Assembly: GCA_902727935.1 (NCBI GenBank)
Contig: CACVAX010000014.1
Span: 1 to 38,272, forward strand
DNA from: an uncultured Sulfurovum sp.
Lineage (GTDB): Bacteria; Campylobacterota; Campylobacteria; Campylobacterales; Sulfurovaceae
Length of the DNA stretch: 38,272 nt
Direction: 5' to 3'
Shown here: in pieces, positions 8,041 to 16,932 of the stretch
How the letters are laid out: each line of letters begins with the position of its first letter
Numbering within the stretch: position 1 is the stretch's first letter
Translations under genes and position numbers: made by a program
The notes under the pieces: generated by a model
The model's input: the letters and a program-made list of their open reading frames with translations, nothing else
The model's database searches: none
What the model was told of the DNA's origin: nothing

Positions 8041-8884
8041 TGTAAGCATGACAATAGGGTTTAGCATTTCTAAGCTTATAGTAGTTTTGATGGTCTTCTT
8101 CAGCTTTATAAAATACATGTTCATTGGCATCTTTTAACATGGTTGCAATGTGCATTCCTTTGTCTTCCAATTTTTTGATGAGTTTGGTGGCAATCTCCTC
8201 TTCTTGGGTATTATTGGTAAAAATGGCTGAAAGGTATTGTGGACCAATATCTGGACCTTGACCATTCATCTGTTCTGGGTCATGGGTTTCAAAAAAGAGT
8301 TTACAGAGCGTTTCAAAGCTTACTTTTTCGCTATCATAAGTCACTTCCACAGCTTCTAAGTGACCAGTTTTTTTTCCACAAACTTCTCGGTAAGTTGGGT
8401 TTGTAGTATGTCCACCCATATAGCCTGAGTCAGCGTTAAAAACACCTTCTTGTTTTTGAAACCAATATTCCGTTCCCCAAAAACATCCTGAAGCAAAGTA
8501 CGCTTTTTTGTAGCGTTGGTCATTAGCTATGGCTTGAAAGTCTAAAGAGACAGAGTTCACACAGTGTCGTCTACTTTTAGGGGTGAGTTGTTCCCCCATA
8601 AAGACATGACCTAAATGTCCTCCACAGTTAGCACAAACAATTTCAACCCTGTGTCCATCAGCATCAGCAATGGTTTTAACAGCATCTGGAATGGCATCAT
8701 CAAAACTTGGCCAACCTGAACCTGAATCAAACTTATCTTGTGAGGTGAAAAGAGGAGCATTACATTTTTTACAATTATAGACTCCAGTTTCGTAGAAGCC
8801 ATCATATTTTCCAGAGAAGGGCATCTCTGTTCCTTTGTTTTCTATAATTCTTATCTCTTCAGCCGTTAAATCGTTATATTTCAT
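8027..8884 (-). CDS. msrBA: Peptide methionine sulfoxide reductase, MsrB-MsrA fusion
   Basis: This 285-residue bifunctional repair enzyme reduces both stereoisomers of methionine sulfoxide. MsrB comes first: the zinc CKKC and CANCGGHLGHVF cysteine pairs, then the catalytic Cys108 in RRHCVNSVSLDF. MsrA follows with catalytic Cys134 in ASGCFWGTEYW and the GYMGG segment. ATG 8884 has AGGAG seven bases upstream, so I prefer it to the ATT-rich extension to 8920. No signal peptide is visible, so the product is probably cytoplasmic. The B-then-A order occurs in other bacteria. Confidence 0.95.
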   Translation of the reverse strand: MKYNDLTAEEIRIIENKGTEMPFSGKYDGFYETGVYNCKKCNAPLFTSQDKFDSGSGWPSFDDAIPDAVKTIADADGHRVEIVCANCGGHLGHVFMGEQLTPKSRRHCVNSVSLDFQAIANDQRYKKAYFASGCFWGTEYWFQKQEGVFNADSGYMGGHTTNPTYREVCGKKTGHLEAVEVTYDSEKVSFETLCKLFFETHDPEQMNGQGPDIGPQYLSAIFTNNTQEEEIATKLIKKLEDKGMHIATMLKDANEHVFYKAEEDHQNYYKLRNAKPYCHAYTKRF

Positions 8885-9072
8885 AGAGTAGCTCCTAATT
8901 TTTATTATCACATATAACATTATTTATTAAATTACAGGCATGAAAAACTAAATTGATGATATAAAATTTTAGATAATTAAAAAGCGTCTTATTTTGTAAC
9001 TTTTTTAATGCTGATTTTAGCTTTAAATTTGTGATTTAAATGTGAATCAGTACAATCAGTACACAATTCTGT

Positions 9073-9078
9073 TATAAT
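9073..9078 (+). promoter_or_regulatory. Probable -10 box for lpxC operon
   Basis: TATAAT in GTTATAATATAC, 36 bases before the lpxC ATG, in the 190-base divergent spacer behind msrBA. This is the only clear promoter before the lpxC-rimP run. Confidence 0.6.
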
Positions 9079-9113
9079 ATACTTTATATTTTAGAATAAA
9101 GGAATATTAAGCT

Positions 9114-9998
9114 ATGAATCAACGAACAATTAGTCAAGCTGTAGAAGTTGTTGGTATTGGGTTACATAAAGGTGAACCTATTAAGTTACGTCTTGAACCA
9201 TTAGGTATTAATGCAGGGATTGTCTTTTACCGTGAAGATTTAGCTTTAAGTATTCCTCTTTCTCCTTCTGTAGTTGTCGATACACAAATGGCTACAGTTA
9301 TTGGTGGGGCTAAGGGTACTATCTCTACCATAGAACATTTTCTTTCGGCTGTTTATGCCTATGGTATTGACAACATGCGTGTGGTTGTTGATGGAAATGA
9401 AATGCCAATTATGGATGGTTCAGCAGCTTCTTTTTGTTTATTATTAGATGAAGCAGGTATTCAAGAACAAGATGCACCTAAAGAGATTATTCGTATTAAG
9501 AAGGCTGTTGAAGTGTGTGATGGTGATAAATTTGTAAGGGTTGAACCAAGTGACAAAGTTACTTTTGATTTTGAAATTGACTTTAAGCATCCAGTTATTG
9601 GTCAGCAATCTCAATCTTACTCTTTTGGAACACGACCTTTCTTAGAAGAAATTGCTCGTGCTAGAACTTTTGGTTTTGCTCGTGATATTCAATACTTACA
9701 AAGTATTAACCTTGCTTTAGGGGCAAGTTTAAACAATGCTATTGGGTTGGATGATGAAAAAGTTTTAAACCCAGAAGGTTTAAGATTTGAGAATGAGTTC
9801 GCACGTCATAAGATTTTAGATGCCATGGGTGATATGATGGTAACAGGACATAATATCTTAGGAGCTTATTCTTCATTTGCAGGTAGTCACAAACTAAATC
9901 ATGAATTAACAGTTGCTTTATTGGCTGATACAGCAAACTATGAAATGGTTTCATTATCTAAAGTTCAGAGTCGAGAGTTTGTTAAAAGCTTTGCCTAA
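9114..9998 (+). CDS. lpxC: UDP-3-O-acyl-N-acetylglucosamine deacetylase
   Basis: LpxC is the committed step of lipid A synthesis, a zinc amidohydrolase in the cytoplasm. The 294-residue length is standard. The zinc ligands are seen as His in STIEHFLSA and as His/Asp in RHKILDAMGD. The general-base His lies in AGSHKLNHE. IMDGSAASF near residue 99 is also characteristic. It heads the conserved epsilonproteobacterial run lpxC-tsaB-thrB-ylxR-infB-rbfA-rimP and overlaps the probable tsaB start by 8 bases. Confidence 0.97.
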   Translation: MNQRTISQAVEVVGIGLHKGEPIKLRLEPLGINAGIVFYREDLALSIPLSPSVVVDTQMATVIGGAKGTISTIEHFLSAVYAYGIDNMRVVVDGNEMPIMDGSAASFCLLLDEAGIQEQDAPKEIIRIKKAVEVCDGDKFVRVEPSDKVTFDFEIDFKHPVIGQQSQSYSFGTRPFLEEIARARTFGFARDIQYLQSINLALGASLNNAIGLDDEKVLNPEGLRFENEFARHKILDAMGDMMVTGHNILGAYSSFAGSHKLNHELTVALLADTANYEMVSLSKVQSREFVKSFA

Positions 9999-10449
9999 TT
10001 CTTACAAAATTCTTATTATATCTATCTCTTCACCTTTACTTATAGGGGTGTATAGAGATGAGAAACTCATTGAAACAGTTGAGAATTTAGGAAAAACTTC
10101 AGAAGTACTTTTAAAAATTTTAGATGAACTCTCTTCCAAATATAATTATTCTCACATCATTTATACTTCTGGACCTGGTTCTTATATGGCAATTAAATTG
10201 ACGTATATTACCTTACGTTCTTTAGAAATTTTAAAAAATATTAGCTTTGAAGCTTGTGAAGCTTTTGAACTAAATGAACAAAAACCCATAAAAGCGATGG
10301 GGAAATTGTACTTTATCAAAGAAAAAGATACTATAATAACAAAAAAATTTGATGAGGTGTTAGAGCAACGGTTTTCATTACCTTCCATGTTGAGTGAAGT
10401 GACTGTTTTAGACAATAATAAGCCGTTGTATATTCTTCCTGCCGTGTAA
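9991..10449 (+). CDS. tsaB: TsaB-like tRNA threonylcarbamoyladenosine biosynthesis protein
   Basis: The protein is short and divergent, about 152 residues, as is usual for this position in Campylobacterota. The SISSPLLIGVY N terminus matches the first ASKHA strand pair. SGPGSYMAIKLTYITLRSLE near residue 55 matches the GPGSFTGLR signature of TsaB/YeaZ. TsaB acts as scaffold for TsaD in making t6A in ANN-decoding tRNAs. The frame is open upstream inside lpxC; TTG 9991 gives the best N terminus and an 8-base coupling overlap, while TTG 9979 is an alternative. Confidence 0.78.
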   Translation: MPNSYKILIISISSPLLIGVYRDEKLIETVENLGKTSEVLLKILDELSSKYNYSHIIYTSGPGSYMAIKLTYITLRSLEILKNISFEACEAFELNEQKPIKAMGKLYFIKEKDTIITKKFDEVLEQRFSLPSMLSEVTVLDNNKPLYILPAV

Positions 10450-10451
10450 TG

Positions 10452-10481
10452 TTAAAAGAAAACATTGAGATTTTCTTTTAA
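10452..10481 (+). terminator. AT-rich hairpin between tsaB and thrB
   Basis: TTAAAAGAAAA (10452-10462) and TTTTCTTTTAA (10471-10481) form a perfect 11-bp stem with an 8-base loop. The stem is low in G+C, so it may only attenuate read-through or stabilise an RNA end. Confidence 0.4.
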
Positions 10482-10507
10482 GTTATAACATCGACAAAGG
10501 AAGTACT

Positions 10508-11404
10508 TTGTTTGTTTCAGTACCAGCAACATCAGCCAATCTTGGACCGGGTTTTGACACACTTGGTTTAGCTATTAACTTTCGTAATGAAGTTAGTATT
10601 AAGCCATCACGTTTCTTTTCTGTCTCTACTCGTGGAGAAGGTGCAGAGAATCCTCATATCCGTAAAAACATTCTTTTTATGAACATCTTTAATAAGCAGT
10701 TTGCGAAAATTAAGGGCTATAAGGAGGATGAAAAACGTGAAAACTTTCGTTTTGAATTTACCAATCGTATTCCTATCTCTCGTGGTCTTGGTTCTTCATC
10801 AGCTGTTATTACGGCTGCACTAACTTCAGCTTATGTGGCAGCAGGAGAGCGTTATAGTAAACGTAAACTTTTAAATTTGGCTTTAGAGTATGAGCCTCAT
10901 CCCGATAACATAACACCAGCTGTCATGGGTGGATTTAATGTAGCTTGTATCGAAGATAAAAAAGTTTATTCTAAAAAAAGAAAGGTTCCAGAGTATTTAA
11001 GAGCTGTTTTAGTTGTTCCAAACAAAACCATTTCTACAGCAAAATCACGGAATGTTTTACCTGATTTATACCGTAGTGAAGAGATGGTATACTCTTTATC
11101 TCGTTCTGCATTTATGACAGCACTTTTTATGACTGAATCATGGGATTTACTTAAAATAGCTTCTAAAGATATGATTCATCAAACACGACGTATGAAACAA
11201 TTACCCGAATTATTTGAAATACAAAAAATAGCACTTTCCAATGGAGCATTAATGAGTACACTTTCTGGTTCTGGTTCTACATTTTTTTCTCTTTGTTATG
11301 CTGATGATGCAGTAAAAATTCATAAAGCTTTAGCTGAAAAGTTTCCTAAATTTAGAGTATATACCAAGACGCTTGACAATTATGGCGTAACATCTAAGAG
11401 CTAA
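10508..11404 (+). CDS. thrB: Homoserine kinase
   Basis: ThrB phosphorylates homoserine for threonine synthesis. The 298-residue GHMP kinase has the N-terminal VPATSANLGPGFDTLG motif, the ATP-binding RGLGSSSAVI loop near residue 95 and the C-terminal LSGSGSTFFSLC motif. The start is TTG 10508 behind an AAAGGAAG sequence. The place between tsaB and ylxR-infB is conserved in Campylobacterota. Confidence 0.96.
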   Translation: MFVSVPATSANLGPGFDTLGLAINFRNEVSIKPSRFFSVSTRGEGAENPHIRKNILFMNIFNKQFAKIKGYKEDEKRENFRFEFTNRIPISRGLGSSSAVITAALTSAYVAAGERYSKRKLLNLALEYEPHPDNITPAVMGGFNVACIEDKKVYSKKRKVPEYLRAVLVVPNKTISTAKSRNVLPDLYRSEEMVYSLSRSAFMTALFMTESWDLLKIASKDMIHQTRRMKQLPELFEIQKIALSNGALMSTLSGSGSTFFSLCYADDAVKIHKALAEKFPKFRVYTKTLDNYGVTSKS

Positions 11405-11469
11405 AAGCTTCTGTTCCTAAGGAATCAAGAATTTGGTCAGCTTGTTAATAACAAAAGATAGGTATAATT

Positions 11470-11721
11470 ATGCGAAAAAATAAACCAGTACGCATGTGTA
11501 TAACATGTAGAGAACGAAAGCCCCAACAAAAATTAATTCGACTACAAGAGAAAAACAGTAACATTTTTCCTTACACTGGACAAGGTCGGAGTTTTTATAT
11601 TTGTCATGGTTGCCGTGAAAACGAAAAAAAAGTAAAAGGTTTAACGAAACGTTTTCGGCTCTCTAGTGAAGATAGTGAACAGTTTGTTAAGTATTTAAAG
11701 GAGTTAGATAAGAATGGATAG
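11470..11721 (+). CDS. ylxR: YlxR family (DUF448) RNA-binding protein
   Basis: The small basic 83-residue protein has the YlxR pattern: [18 protein letters not shown] at the start, then [10 protein letters not shown], giving two Cys pairs. The family binds RNA and in some bacteria affects expression of the infB operon or RNase P; the role here is not known. It overlaps infB by 8 bases, the usual genome context for the family. Confidence 0.9.
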   Translation: MRKNKPVRMCITCRERKPQQKLIRLQEKNSNIFPYTGQGRSFYICHGCRENEKKVKGLTKRFRLSSEDSEQFVKYLKELDKNG

Positions 11722-14560
11722 AGTTAAAATCCAAGAGATTGCAGTTGAAGCAGGTGCATCAAATGCAGTACTTATTGAAAAAGCTAAAGAGTTAGGTTAC
11801 GATGTAAAGGTTGCCAATAGTACAGTGACCGTAGAGGAAGCTGGTATTTTAGTAGACTACGTTATCAATGGTGTTAAACCAAAAGTTGCTAAGCCTAAGC
11901 CAAAAATAGTTAAAAAAGTTGCTGTTAAAACAGAAGTTAAAGAAAAAGAAGTAGTTAAAACTATTGAAAAAGTAGAAACAACTAAAACTGAAGTTACTAA
12001 AGAACCTGTAAAAGAAGTGCTTAAAGAAAAACTTTCTGTGGCTAAAAAACCAGCACGGAGAAGAGGCTCAATTACGGCTACACCTAAAAAGAAAAAGGTG
12101 ATAGAAATTGTTGAGGTTATTCCAGAGGTAAAAGTTCCTGAAGTAGTAGAAACACCTACCGTAGAAGTGTTAAAAGAAGCTGAAGAAATAAAACCTACGG
12201 AAACAAAGATAGAAGAAGTAGTAAAAATAGCTGAAGTTTCTGAAGAGAATAAAGCTATTGAAGAAGTAAAAGAAGAGGTAGCTCCTGTAGTTATTGAAGA
12301 GCCTGTGGTAGAAAAACCAAAAGCTAGACGTAAACGTATTGGTATTACTGTTGTTAAAAAAGCAGATAGAGATAAGCCAAAAATTAGAATTATAGAAGAG
12401 CGTAGACCGGTTGTAGTAGAAGGTAAAAACAAACCAAAAGGTATGCCAACACCTCCTTCTAAAAAGAAGATTAAAAAAGTAGCAACAGCTAAAGAAACTG
12501 GTGAAAAATTAGATTTTATGTCTAATACTGGTTTTGGTAATTCTTATGGACGTAACCAAGTTACTGAAGTAGAAGAAGAGCCAGAAGTACTTATGCTTGA
12601 CTTCTCTGACAAAAACATCTACGAAGACATGATGCGTCAAGAAGCAAAACGTAAAGAAGAAGCTAAAAAAAGAGCTGCTGCTGGTGGTGTACAACAAAAC
12701 CGTGGACGTGGTGGACAAGGTGGTCGTCGTAGACCGTCTGGACTAAGACGTGGTGGTGGAAAACGCAAGAAATATATTAAAGAAGAAAACACTGGACCAA
12801 TCACTTCTGTGGAGATTCCAGAAAATGTAAGAGTTTACGAATTTGCTGAAAAAGTTGGTCGTTCAACGGGTGAAGTAATTAAAGTTCTATTTACACTAGG
12901 AACCATGTTTACTCAAAATGACTTCTTAGATAAAGATTCTATTGAAATTCTTGCTGAAGAGTTTGAAGTTGAAGTACACACAATTGATCCATTAGATGCA
13001 CTTGATTATGTTAAAGTTTATGATGCAATTGAAGATGAAAATCCTGAAGAGAGAGCGCCGATTATTACTATTATGGGTCATGTTGACCATGGAAAAACGT
13101 CACTTTTAGACAGAATTAGACAAACTAAAGTAGCTGACAAAGAAGCTGGTGGAATTACACAACATGTTGGTGCTTACCAAGTTACTAAAAATGGTAAAAA
13201 GATTTCATTCATAGATACTCCTGGTCACGCAGCCTTTACTGAAATGCGTTCACGTGGAGCTCAGGCGACGGACATTGTAATTATTGTTGTTGCTGCTGAT
13301 GATGGTGTTAAACAACAAACAAAAGAAGCTGTATCTCACGCAAAAGCTGCTGGTGTACCTATTGTTGTTGCGATTAACAAAATGGATAAAGAAGCTGCTA
13401 ACCCAGAGTTGGTAAAAGGTCAGTTAGCTGAACTTGAAATCACACCAATTGAATGGGGTGGAGAACATGAGTTTGTCCCTGTTTCTGCACATTCTGGAGC
13501 TGGTATTGATGAACTTCTTGAAACACTTCTTCTTACAGCAGAAGTACTTGAACTCGAAGCAGATCCAGCAAGAAATGCAAAAGCAATTGTTGTTGAATCT
13601 TCTTTAGAAAAAGGTTTTGGTGCTACTGCGAATGTTATTGTGCATAATGGTACGTTAAATGTTGGTGATGCTTTTGTGGTTGGTACAAAATTTGGTAAAG
13701 TGAAGACCATGATTTTAGATGACGGTACAAGAGCAAAATCAATTGCACCTTCAACTCCTGCTGCTATTGTTGGTCTTTCAGAAGTTCCAAATGCTGGTGA
13801 TGTTTTAATTGTTATGGATTCTGAAAAAGAAGCTAGAGAGTTAGCTGACAAAAGAGCTGAGTACGCAAGAACAAAAGAACTTTCCAAGAGTACAAAAGTT
13901 ACGATTGATGATCTTTCTGCGATTATTGCAGAGGGTAACCTTAAATCATTACCAGTTATTATTAAGACTGATGTTCAAGGTTCTCTTGAAGCAATTAAAG
14001 GAACATTGGCTGATCTTAAAAATGAAGAAGTTAAAGTTAACGTTATTCATGAAGGTGTTGGTGGGGTTACTGAGTCAGATGTTCAACTTGCCGATGCATC
14101 TGAACACTCAATCATCTTAGGATTTAACGTTAGACCTACTGGTGCTGTTAAGAAGAGAGCTAAAGAGTTAGGTGTTGAGATTAAGACTTATTCCATTATA
14201 TACGAACTACTTGACGATGTTAAAGCACTTCTTGGTGGTATGATGTCTCCAACTGTTTCTGAAGAAGTTACAGGTCAAGCAGAAGTACGTGAGACATTTA
14301 CAGTTGCTAAAGTTGGAACCATTGCAGGTTGTAAAGTTTCTGATGGAACAATTGTACGTAATGCTGGTGCAAGACTTATTCGAGATGGTGTTGTTATTTA
14401 CACAACAACGATTTCATCGCTTAAGCGATTTAATGATGATGTTAGAGAAGTTAAAAATGGTTTCGAGTGTGGTATCATGCTTCATAACTACAACGACATT
14501 AAAGATGGTGATGTAATCGAGACCTTCAAAATGGTAGAAGAACAAGTACAACTTGACTAG
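11714..14560 (+). CDS. infB: Translation initiation factor IF-2
   Basis: This GTPase recruits fMet-tRNA to the ribosome. The 948-residue protein has a small N-terminal IF2N domain and a long Lys/Glu/Val-rich low-complexity linker to about residue 330. A Gly/Arg-rich [11 protein letters not shown] patch and a second IF2N-like domain follow, then the G domain: [10 protein letters not shown] from about residue 455, DTPGHAAF and NKMD. The C-terminal domains II to IV complete it. Its ribosome-binding site (AAAGGAG) lies inside ylxR. The low-complexity part gives a long Ser/Thr antisense frame that is not a gene. Confidence 0.98.
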   Translation: MDRVKIQEIAVEAGASNAVLIEKAKELGYDVKVANSTVTVEEAGILVDYVINGVKPKVAKPKPKIVKKVAVKTEVKEKEVVKTIEKVETTKTEVTKEPVKEVLKEKLSVAKKPARRRGSITATPKKKKVIEIVEVIPEVKVPEVVETPTVEVLKEAEEIKPTETKIEEVVKIAEVSEENKAIEEVKEEVAPVVIEEPVVEKPKARRKRIGITVVKKADRDKPKIRIIEERRPVVVEGKNKPKGMPTPPSKKKIKKVATAKETGEKLDFMSNTGFGNSYGRNQVTEVEEEPEVLMLDFSDKNIYEDMMRQEAKRKEEAKKRAAAGGVQQNRGRGGQGGRRRPSGLRRGGGKRKKYIKEENTGPITSVEIPENVRVYEFAEKVGRSTGEVIKVLFTLGTMFTQNDFLDKDSIEILAEEFEVEVHTIDPLDALDYVKVYDAIEDENPEERAPIITIMGHVDHGKTSLLDRIRQTKVADKEAGGITQHVGAYQVTKNGKKISFIDTPGHAAFTEMRSRGAQATDIVIIVVAADDGVKQQTKEAVSHAKAAGVPIVVAINKMDKEAANPELVKGQLAELEITPIEWGGEHEFVPVSAHSGAGIDELLETLLLTAEVLELEADPARNAKAIVVESSLEKGFGATANVIVHNGTLNVGDAFVVGTKFGKVKTMILDDGTRAKSIAPSTPAAIVGLSEVPNAGDVLIVMDSEKEARELADKRAEYARTKELSKSTKVTIDDLSAIIAEGNLKSLPVIIKTDVQGSLEAIKGTLADLKNEEVKVNVIHEGVGGVTESDVQLADASEHSIILGFNVRPTGAVKKRAKELGVEIKTYSIIYELLDDVKALLGGMMSPTVSEEVTGQAEVRETFTVAKVGTIAGCKVSDGTIVRNAGARLIRDGVVIYTTTISSLKRFNDDVREVKNGFECGIMLHNYNDIKDGDVIETFKMVEEQVQLD

Positions 14561-14569
14561 GAACAAACC

Positions 14570-14965
14570 ATGAGAGAAGAAGAGATAAAAAGAAAGCGAA
14601 CGGAATCACGTCTAGTAGAGTTGATTCCCGAAGCACTTTCAAGTATGAATGATGGTCGTATTAATGGTCTTTCTGTAACAGAAGTAGTCTGTTCAAGAGG
14701 TCGTTACGATGCTAAAGTATATTTAGACAAGTCGTACTTGGATGAAAAAGAACAAGGTGAAGCCTTAAAACAACTTAGAGCTGTTTCAGGTTTTTTGTCT
14801 ACTTATGTTCGTGAGAGTGAAGGTTGGTTTAAATCACCAAAGTTTACTTTTGAATTTGACAATCAATTAGAAGAGATTTCTAAGATTGAAGCACTGTTCA
14901 AAGAGATAGGTAAGCGACATGGAGATACTGATACAAAAGACGAGGACAAGCCAAGTGAATCTTAA
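14570..14965 (+). CDS. rbfA: 30S ribosome-binding factor A
   Basis: RbfA helps mature the 16S rRNA 5' end in the small subunit. The 131-residue KH-like protein starts REEEIKRKRTESRLVELIPEAL... and has the LSVTEVVCSRG strand that fits the family. It lies 9 bases after infB with AGGA at the infB stop, and its end overlaps rimP. Confidence 0.92.
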   Translation: MREEEIKRKRTESRLVELIPEALSSMNDGRINGLSVTEVVCSRGRYDAKVYLDKSYLDEKEQGEALKQLRAVSGFLSTYVRESEGWFKSPKFTFEFDNQLEEISKIEALFKEIGKRHGDTDTKDEDKPSES

Positions 14966-15395
14966 TGAACAGATAGAAAAGATTGTTAAAGCCAATGGTG
15001 CAAGTTTCTACGGAACTGAAACAGCCCAAGAAGATAGCAATACTATTTACCGTGTATTCATCACTAAAGAGGGTGGGGTAAACCTTGATCTTTGTGCAGA
15101 GATTTCAAATGAACTTTCTGTATTTTTTGATGTTAATCCTCCTATGCATGGAGCTTACTTTTTAGAAGTAAGCTCACCAGGAATTGAGCGTAAGCTTGAA
15201 AACCCTACGCATTTCATTTCTGCTGTTGGTGAACGTGTGAAGTTCAAAATCAATGGTGGAGACAAAGAAAAAGGTCTAATTAAATCTGCTGATGAAACAG
15301 GTTTTAGCATTGAGAAAAAAGGTGAAGAGGTACGTTTTGAGTACTCTGACATTTCAAAAGCTAAGACTTATTATGAGTGGAATAAAACGAAATAA
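14955..15395 (+). CDS. rimP: Ribosome maturation factor RimP
   Basis: RimP assists 30S maturation. The 146-residue protein shows the family signature CAEISNELSVFFD followed by YFLEVSSPGIERKL, then a C-terminal SH3-like domain. I chose GTG 14955 with GAGG upstream because it gives a family-like N terminus (NLNEQIEKIV); the frame is open back to 14919 but those residues overlap rbfA and match nothing. This ends the conserved translation-factor operon. Confidence 0.93.
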   Translation: MNLNEQIEKIVKANGASFYGTETAQEDSNTIYRVFITKEGGVNLDLCAEISNELSVFFDVNPPMHGAYFLEVSSPGIERKLENPTHFISAVGERVKFKINGGDKEKGLIKSADETGFSIEKKGEEVRFEYSDISKAKTYYEWNKTK

Positions 15396-15407
15396 ACAAC
15401 TCCTTTT

Positions 15408-15448
15408 ACACGTTCTAAACGTGTAGGTTGGGTTCTTCTCATCCCGAC
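15408..15448 (+). repeat. Tandem palindromes after rimP (possible terminator)
   Basis: ACACGTT (15408-15414) and AACGTGT (15418-15424) make a perfect 7-bp stem with a 3-base loop. It is followed directly by GTTGGG (15427-15432) and CCCGAC (15443-15448), a second, weaker stem. There is no clean U run. The TGTAGG.TGGGTT stretch resembles the palindrome after ubiE at 19475-19495, so it may be a dispersed repeat. Confidence 0.5.
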
Positions 15449-15481
15449 AGTAATCTTCATAAAGAAAAATTTTGCATACTT

Positions 15482-15547
15482 GGAACCGATGGCTTCAGCC
15501 TAGCCTATGCCAATTCACTTACCAAGAAGGCTAAAGCCATCGGTTCC
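15482..15547. repeat. REP-like palindrome, copy 1
   Basis: The left arm GGAACCGATGGCTTCAGCC (15482-15500) and right arm GGCTAAAGCCATCGGTTCC (15529-15547) are inverted copies with one mismatch over 19 bases, separated by 28 bases. The same arm recurs at 16179-16256 and 16881-16899 around the RAYT gene, which marks it as the cognate REP family. Confidence 0.85.
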
Positions 15548-15611
15548 GAGCAGTTCAGAATTTTTTGGAAATGTAGACTTTAGTCGCGTAAATATTGATA
15601 GAAAAAAATGC

Positions 15612-15617
15612 TACAAT
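15612..15617 (+). promoter_or_regulatory. Probable -10 box for the DUF1566-like gene
   Basis: TACAAT in GCTACAATAGT, 26 bases before ATG 15643, between REP copy 1 and the gene. Confidence 0.4.
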
Positions 15618-15642
15618 AGTAAAACTAAGAAAAGGATGAGTG

Positions 15643-16164
15643 ATGAAAATTAAATTTGTGTTATTAGTGGTTTTAGGGTTTGCTATGGGAAGTTATGCTG
15701 ATTGTAGTAAAGATGAGATTTTGAAGTTACTGGATAAAGGGTATTCTAAGAGTGAGGTAGATGGGATTTGTGGGGAAAGTGAGAAGAAAAAAGCATTGAA
15801 ATGGATTACTCCGAGTAAATCGGTTTGTGTTGGGAATGGTGGAAAAATAGTAGATGGTAGTTGTGAAGCTAAGTGGTCAGATGCCAAAAAAACTTGTAAT
15901 GTTAGTGGTGGAAAATTAGCAACTAAAAGTGAGTTTATAAAAGTTATTATAGATTGTGGTGGTAAAATAAATACTAACAATTTAAGTAATTCTTTCTATT
16001 ATTCTTGTTTTAAAAATAAAGGATTTATTTCTAATCATTATTGGAGTTCATCTCCAAGTTCAGTTAATCATGAACATGCCTTAACTGTCAATTTGGAGAA
16101 TGCTAATTGGACTCATGCGAATAAGGCTCTTAATCGTTATGTTAGGTGTATTAACATAGATTAA
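15643..16164 (+). CDS. Exported protein with C-terminal DUF1566-like domain
   Basis: The 173-residue protein has a signal peptide (cleavage probably after GSYA), a charged helix-forming segment to about residue 48 and a C-terminal DUF1566/Lcl-like module. The module reads W.DAKKTCN..GGKLATKSEF, YWSSSPSS, HALTV and ends RYVRCI. Six or more cysteines fit a disulfide-stabilised periplasmic or surface fold. Such modules are common in secreted proteins of unknown role. ATG 15643 has AGGA at good spacing; a GTG one codon earlier is possible. It is flanked on both sides by REP-like palindromes. Confidence 0.75.
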   Translation: MKIKFVLLVVLGFAMGSYADCSKDEILKLLDKGYSKSEVDGICGESEKKKALKWITPSKSVCVGNGGKIVDGSCEAKWSDAKKTCNVSGGKLATKSEFIKVIIDCGGKINTNNLSNSFYYSCFKNKGFISNHYWSSSPSSVNHEHALTVNLENANWTHANKALNRYVRCINID

Positions 16165-16178
16165 TAATTTTTAAGAAG

Positions 16179-16256
16179 TTGGCATATTGGGAATCGGAGG
16201 CTTTAGCCCCAAACAAGCACTAGCGAGGCTAAAGCCATCGGTTCCGAGTATGCCAA
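16179..16256. repeat. REP-like palindrome, copy 2
   Basis: The left arm 16179-16208 and right arm 16227-16256 are 30-base inverted copies with a few mismatches and an 18-base loop. The inner 19 bases match copy 1. The outer part adds TTGGCATA/TATGCCAA. It lies between the DUF1566-like gene and the RAYT gene. Confidence 0.87.
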
Positions 16257-16261
16257 ACAGA

Positions 16262-16280
16262 GGCAAAGCCTTCCGATTCC
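16262..16280 (+). repeat. Degenerate REP half-site before the RAYT start
   Basis: GGCAAAGCCTTCCGATTCC resembles the right REP arm with several changes. It ends 12 bases before the RAYT start codon. Confidence 0.5.
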
Positions 16281-16292
16281 AAAAGAAACAAC

Positions 16293-16820
16293 ATGACAAA
16301 AGAAAAAAAATATAACCACCTCCCTCACACCAACCTAATAGGACATTACCAATTCATCACATTCCGAACCAAAGAGAGCCTAGATAGCTACCTAAAAAAA
16401 CTCTACAATAGCAATGATATAGAAAAAATTAAACAGTATAAAATGGACAGATACCTCGACCAATCACAAAATGGAGCATTGCTTTATGGTGAGGTATTAG
16501 AGAAGATTAGAGACTATTATCTAAATTATGATAAAAATGTTTTTGAGATAAAAGCTCTCTCTATAATGCCTAACCATATTCATTTTTTGTTGAAACAGAA
16601 TGATAACATGACCAATGTAATGCGTGTGCTAAAGGGTGGAGCAGGTCATATTGTTAATAAAACTTTGGGTAGAAGTGGTGCTGTTTAGAGTAGAGACTAT
16701 TATGATAGAGCGATACGAAATGAGGAGCATTTTTGGGTGGCTTATGAGTATATTAAATATAATGCTGTTAAAGCTAATTTAAGTGATGCCAAAGAGAGAT
16801 TTTATGGACTATATGAGTAG
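16293..16820 (+). pseudogene. RAYT transposase (TnpA_REP, Y1 family) with in-frame amber
   Basis: The frame reads 175 codons to TAG 16818-16820 but is broken by TAG at 16686-16688 (codon 132). The HUH motif MPNHIHFLL places the metal-binding histidines at 95 and 97. The part after the amber (SRDYYDRAIR...FWVAYEYIKYNAVKA) is the family's normal C terminus and carries the candidate catalytic Tyr. The stop stands where relatives have Trp in GAVW, so a single TGG to TAG change explains it. RAYTs cut and join REP palindromes, and REP arms flank this gene on both sides. The shortened product would probably be inactive; suppression is possible but unsupported. Confidence 0.85.
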
Positions 16821-16852
16821 AAGTGAAAATCATAGTTCGGGTGTAAACACGC

Positions 16853-16899
16853 CGATTCCGAAAGTAAAGATTACACATTTGGAATCGATGGTTTTAGCC
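16853..16899. repeat. REP-like half-palindrome after the RAYT gene
   Basis: GGAATCGATGGTTTTAGCC (16881-16899) matches the left REP arm with two changes. CGATTCC (16853-16859) pairs with its GGAATCG to form a 7-bp stem. No full right arm follows, so this side of the element appears eroded. It lies just before ribD. Confidence 0.7.
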
Positions 16900-16932
16900 T
16901 CATTAATATTTAAATAAAAAATAAGGTAATTT

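Noticed and set aside
11463..11468. TATAAT just before the ylxR start as its promoter
   Set aside because: It ends one base before the ATG, so transcription from it would start within the coding sequence; probably chance in AT-rich DNA.
11857..12432. 191-residue minus-strand frame rich in Ser, Thr and Phe
   Set aside because: It is the antisense of the Lys/Glu/Val-rich repeat region of infB; its composition follows from the coding strand and it has no initiation site.
13420..13887. 155-residue minus-strand frame inside infB
   Set aside because: It lies wholly opposite the conserved GTPase and domain II coding of infB and matches no family.
16686..16688. Programmed recoding (pyrrolysine or suppression) at the RAYT amber
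   Set aside because: No recoding signal is visible and a single base change from Trp explains it more simply; kept only as a remote option.
16821..16932. FMN riboswitch upstream of ribD
   Set aside because: The short spacer lacks the conserved RFN helices and is occupied by REP half-palindrome sequence.
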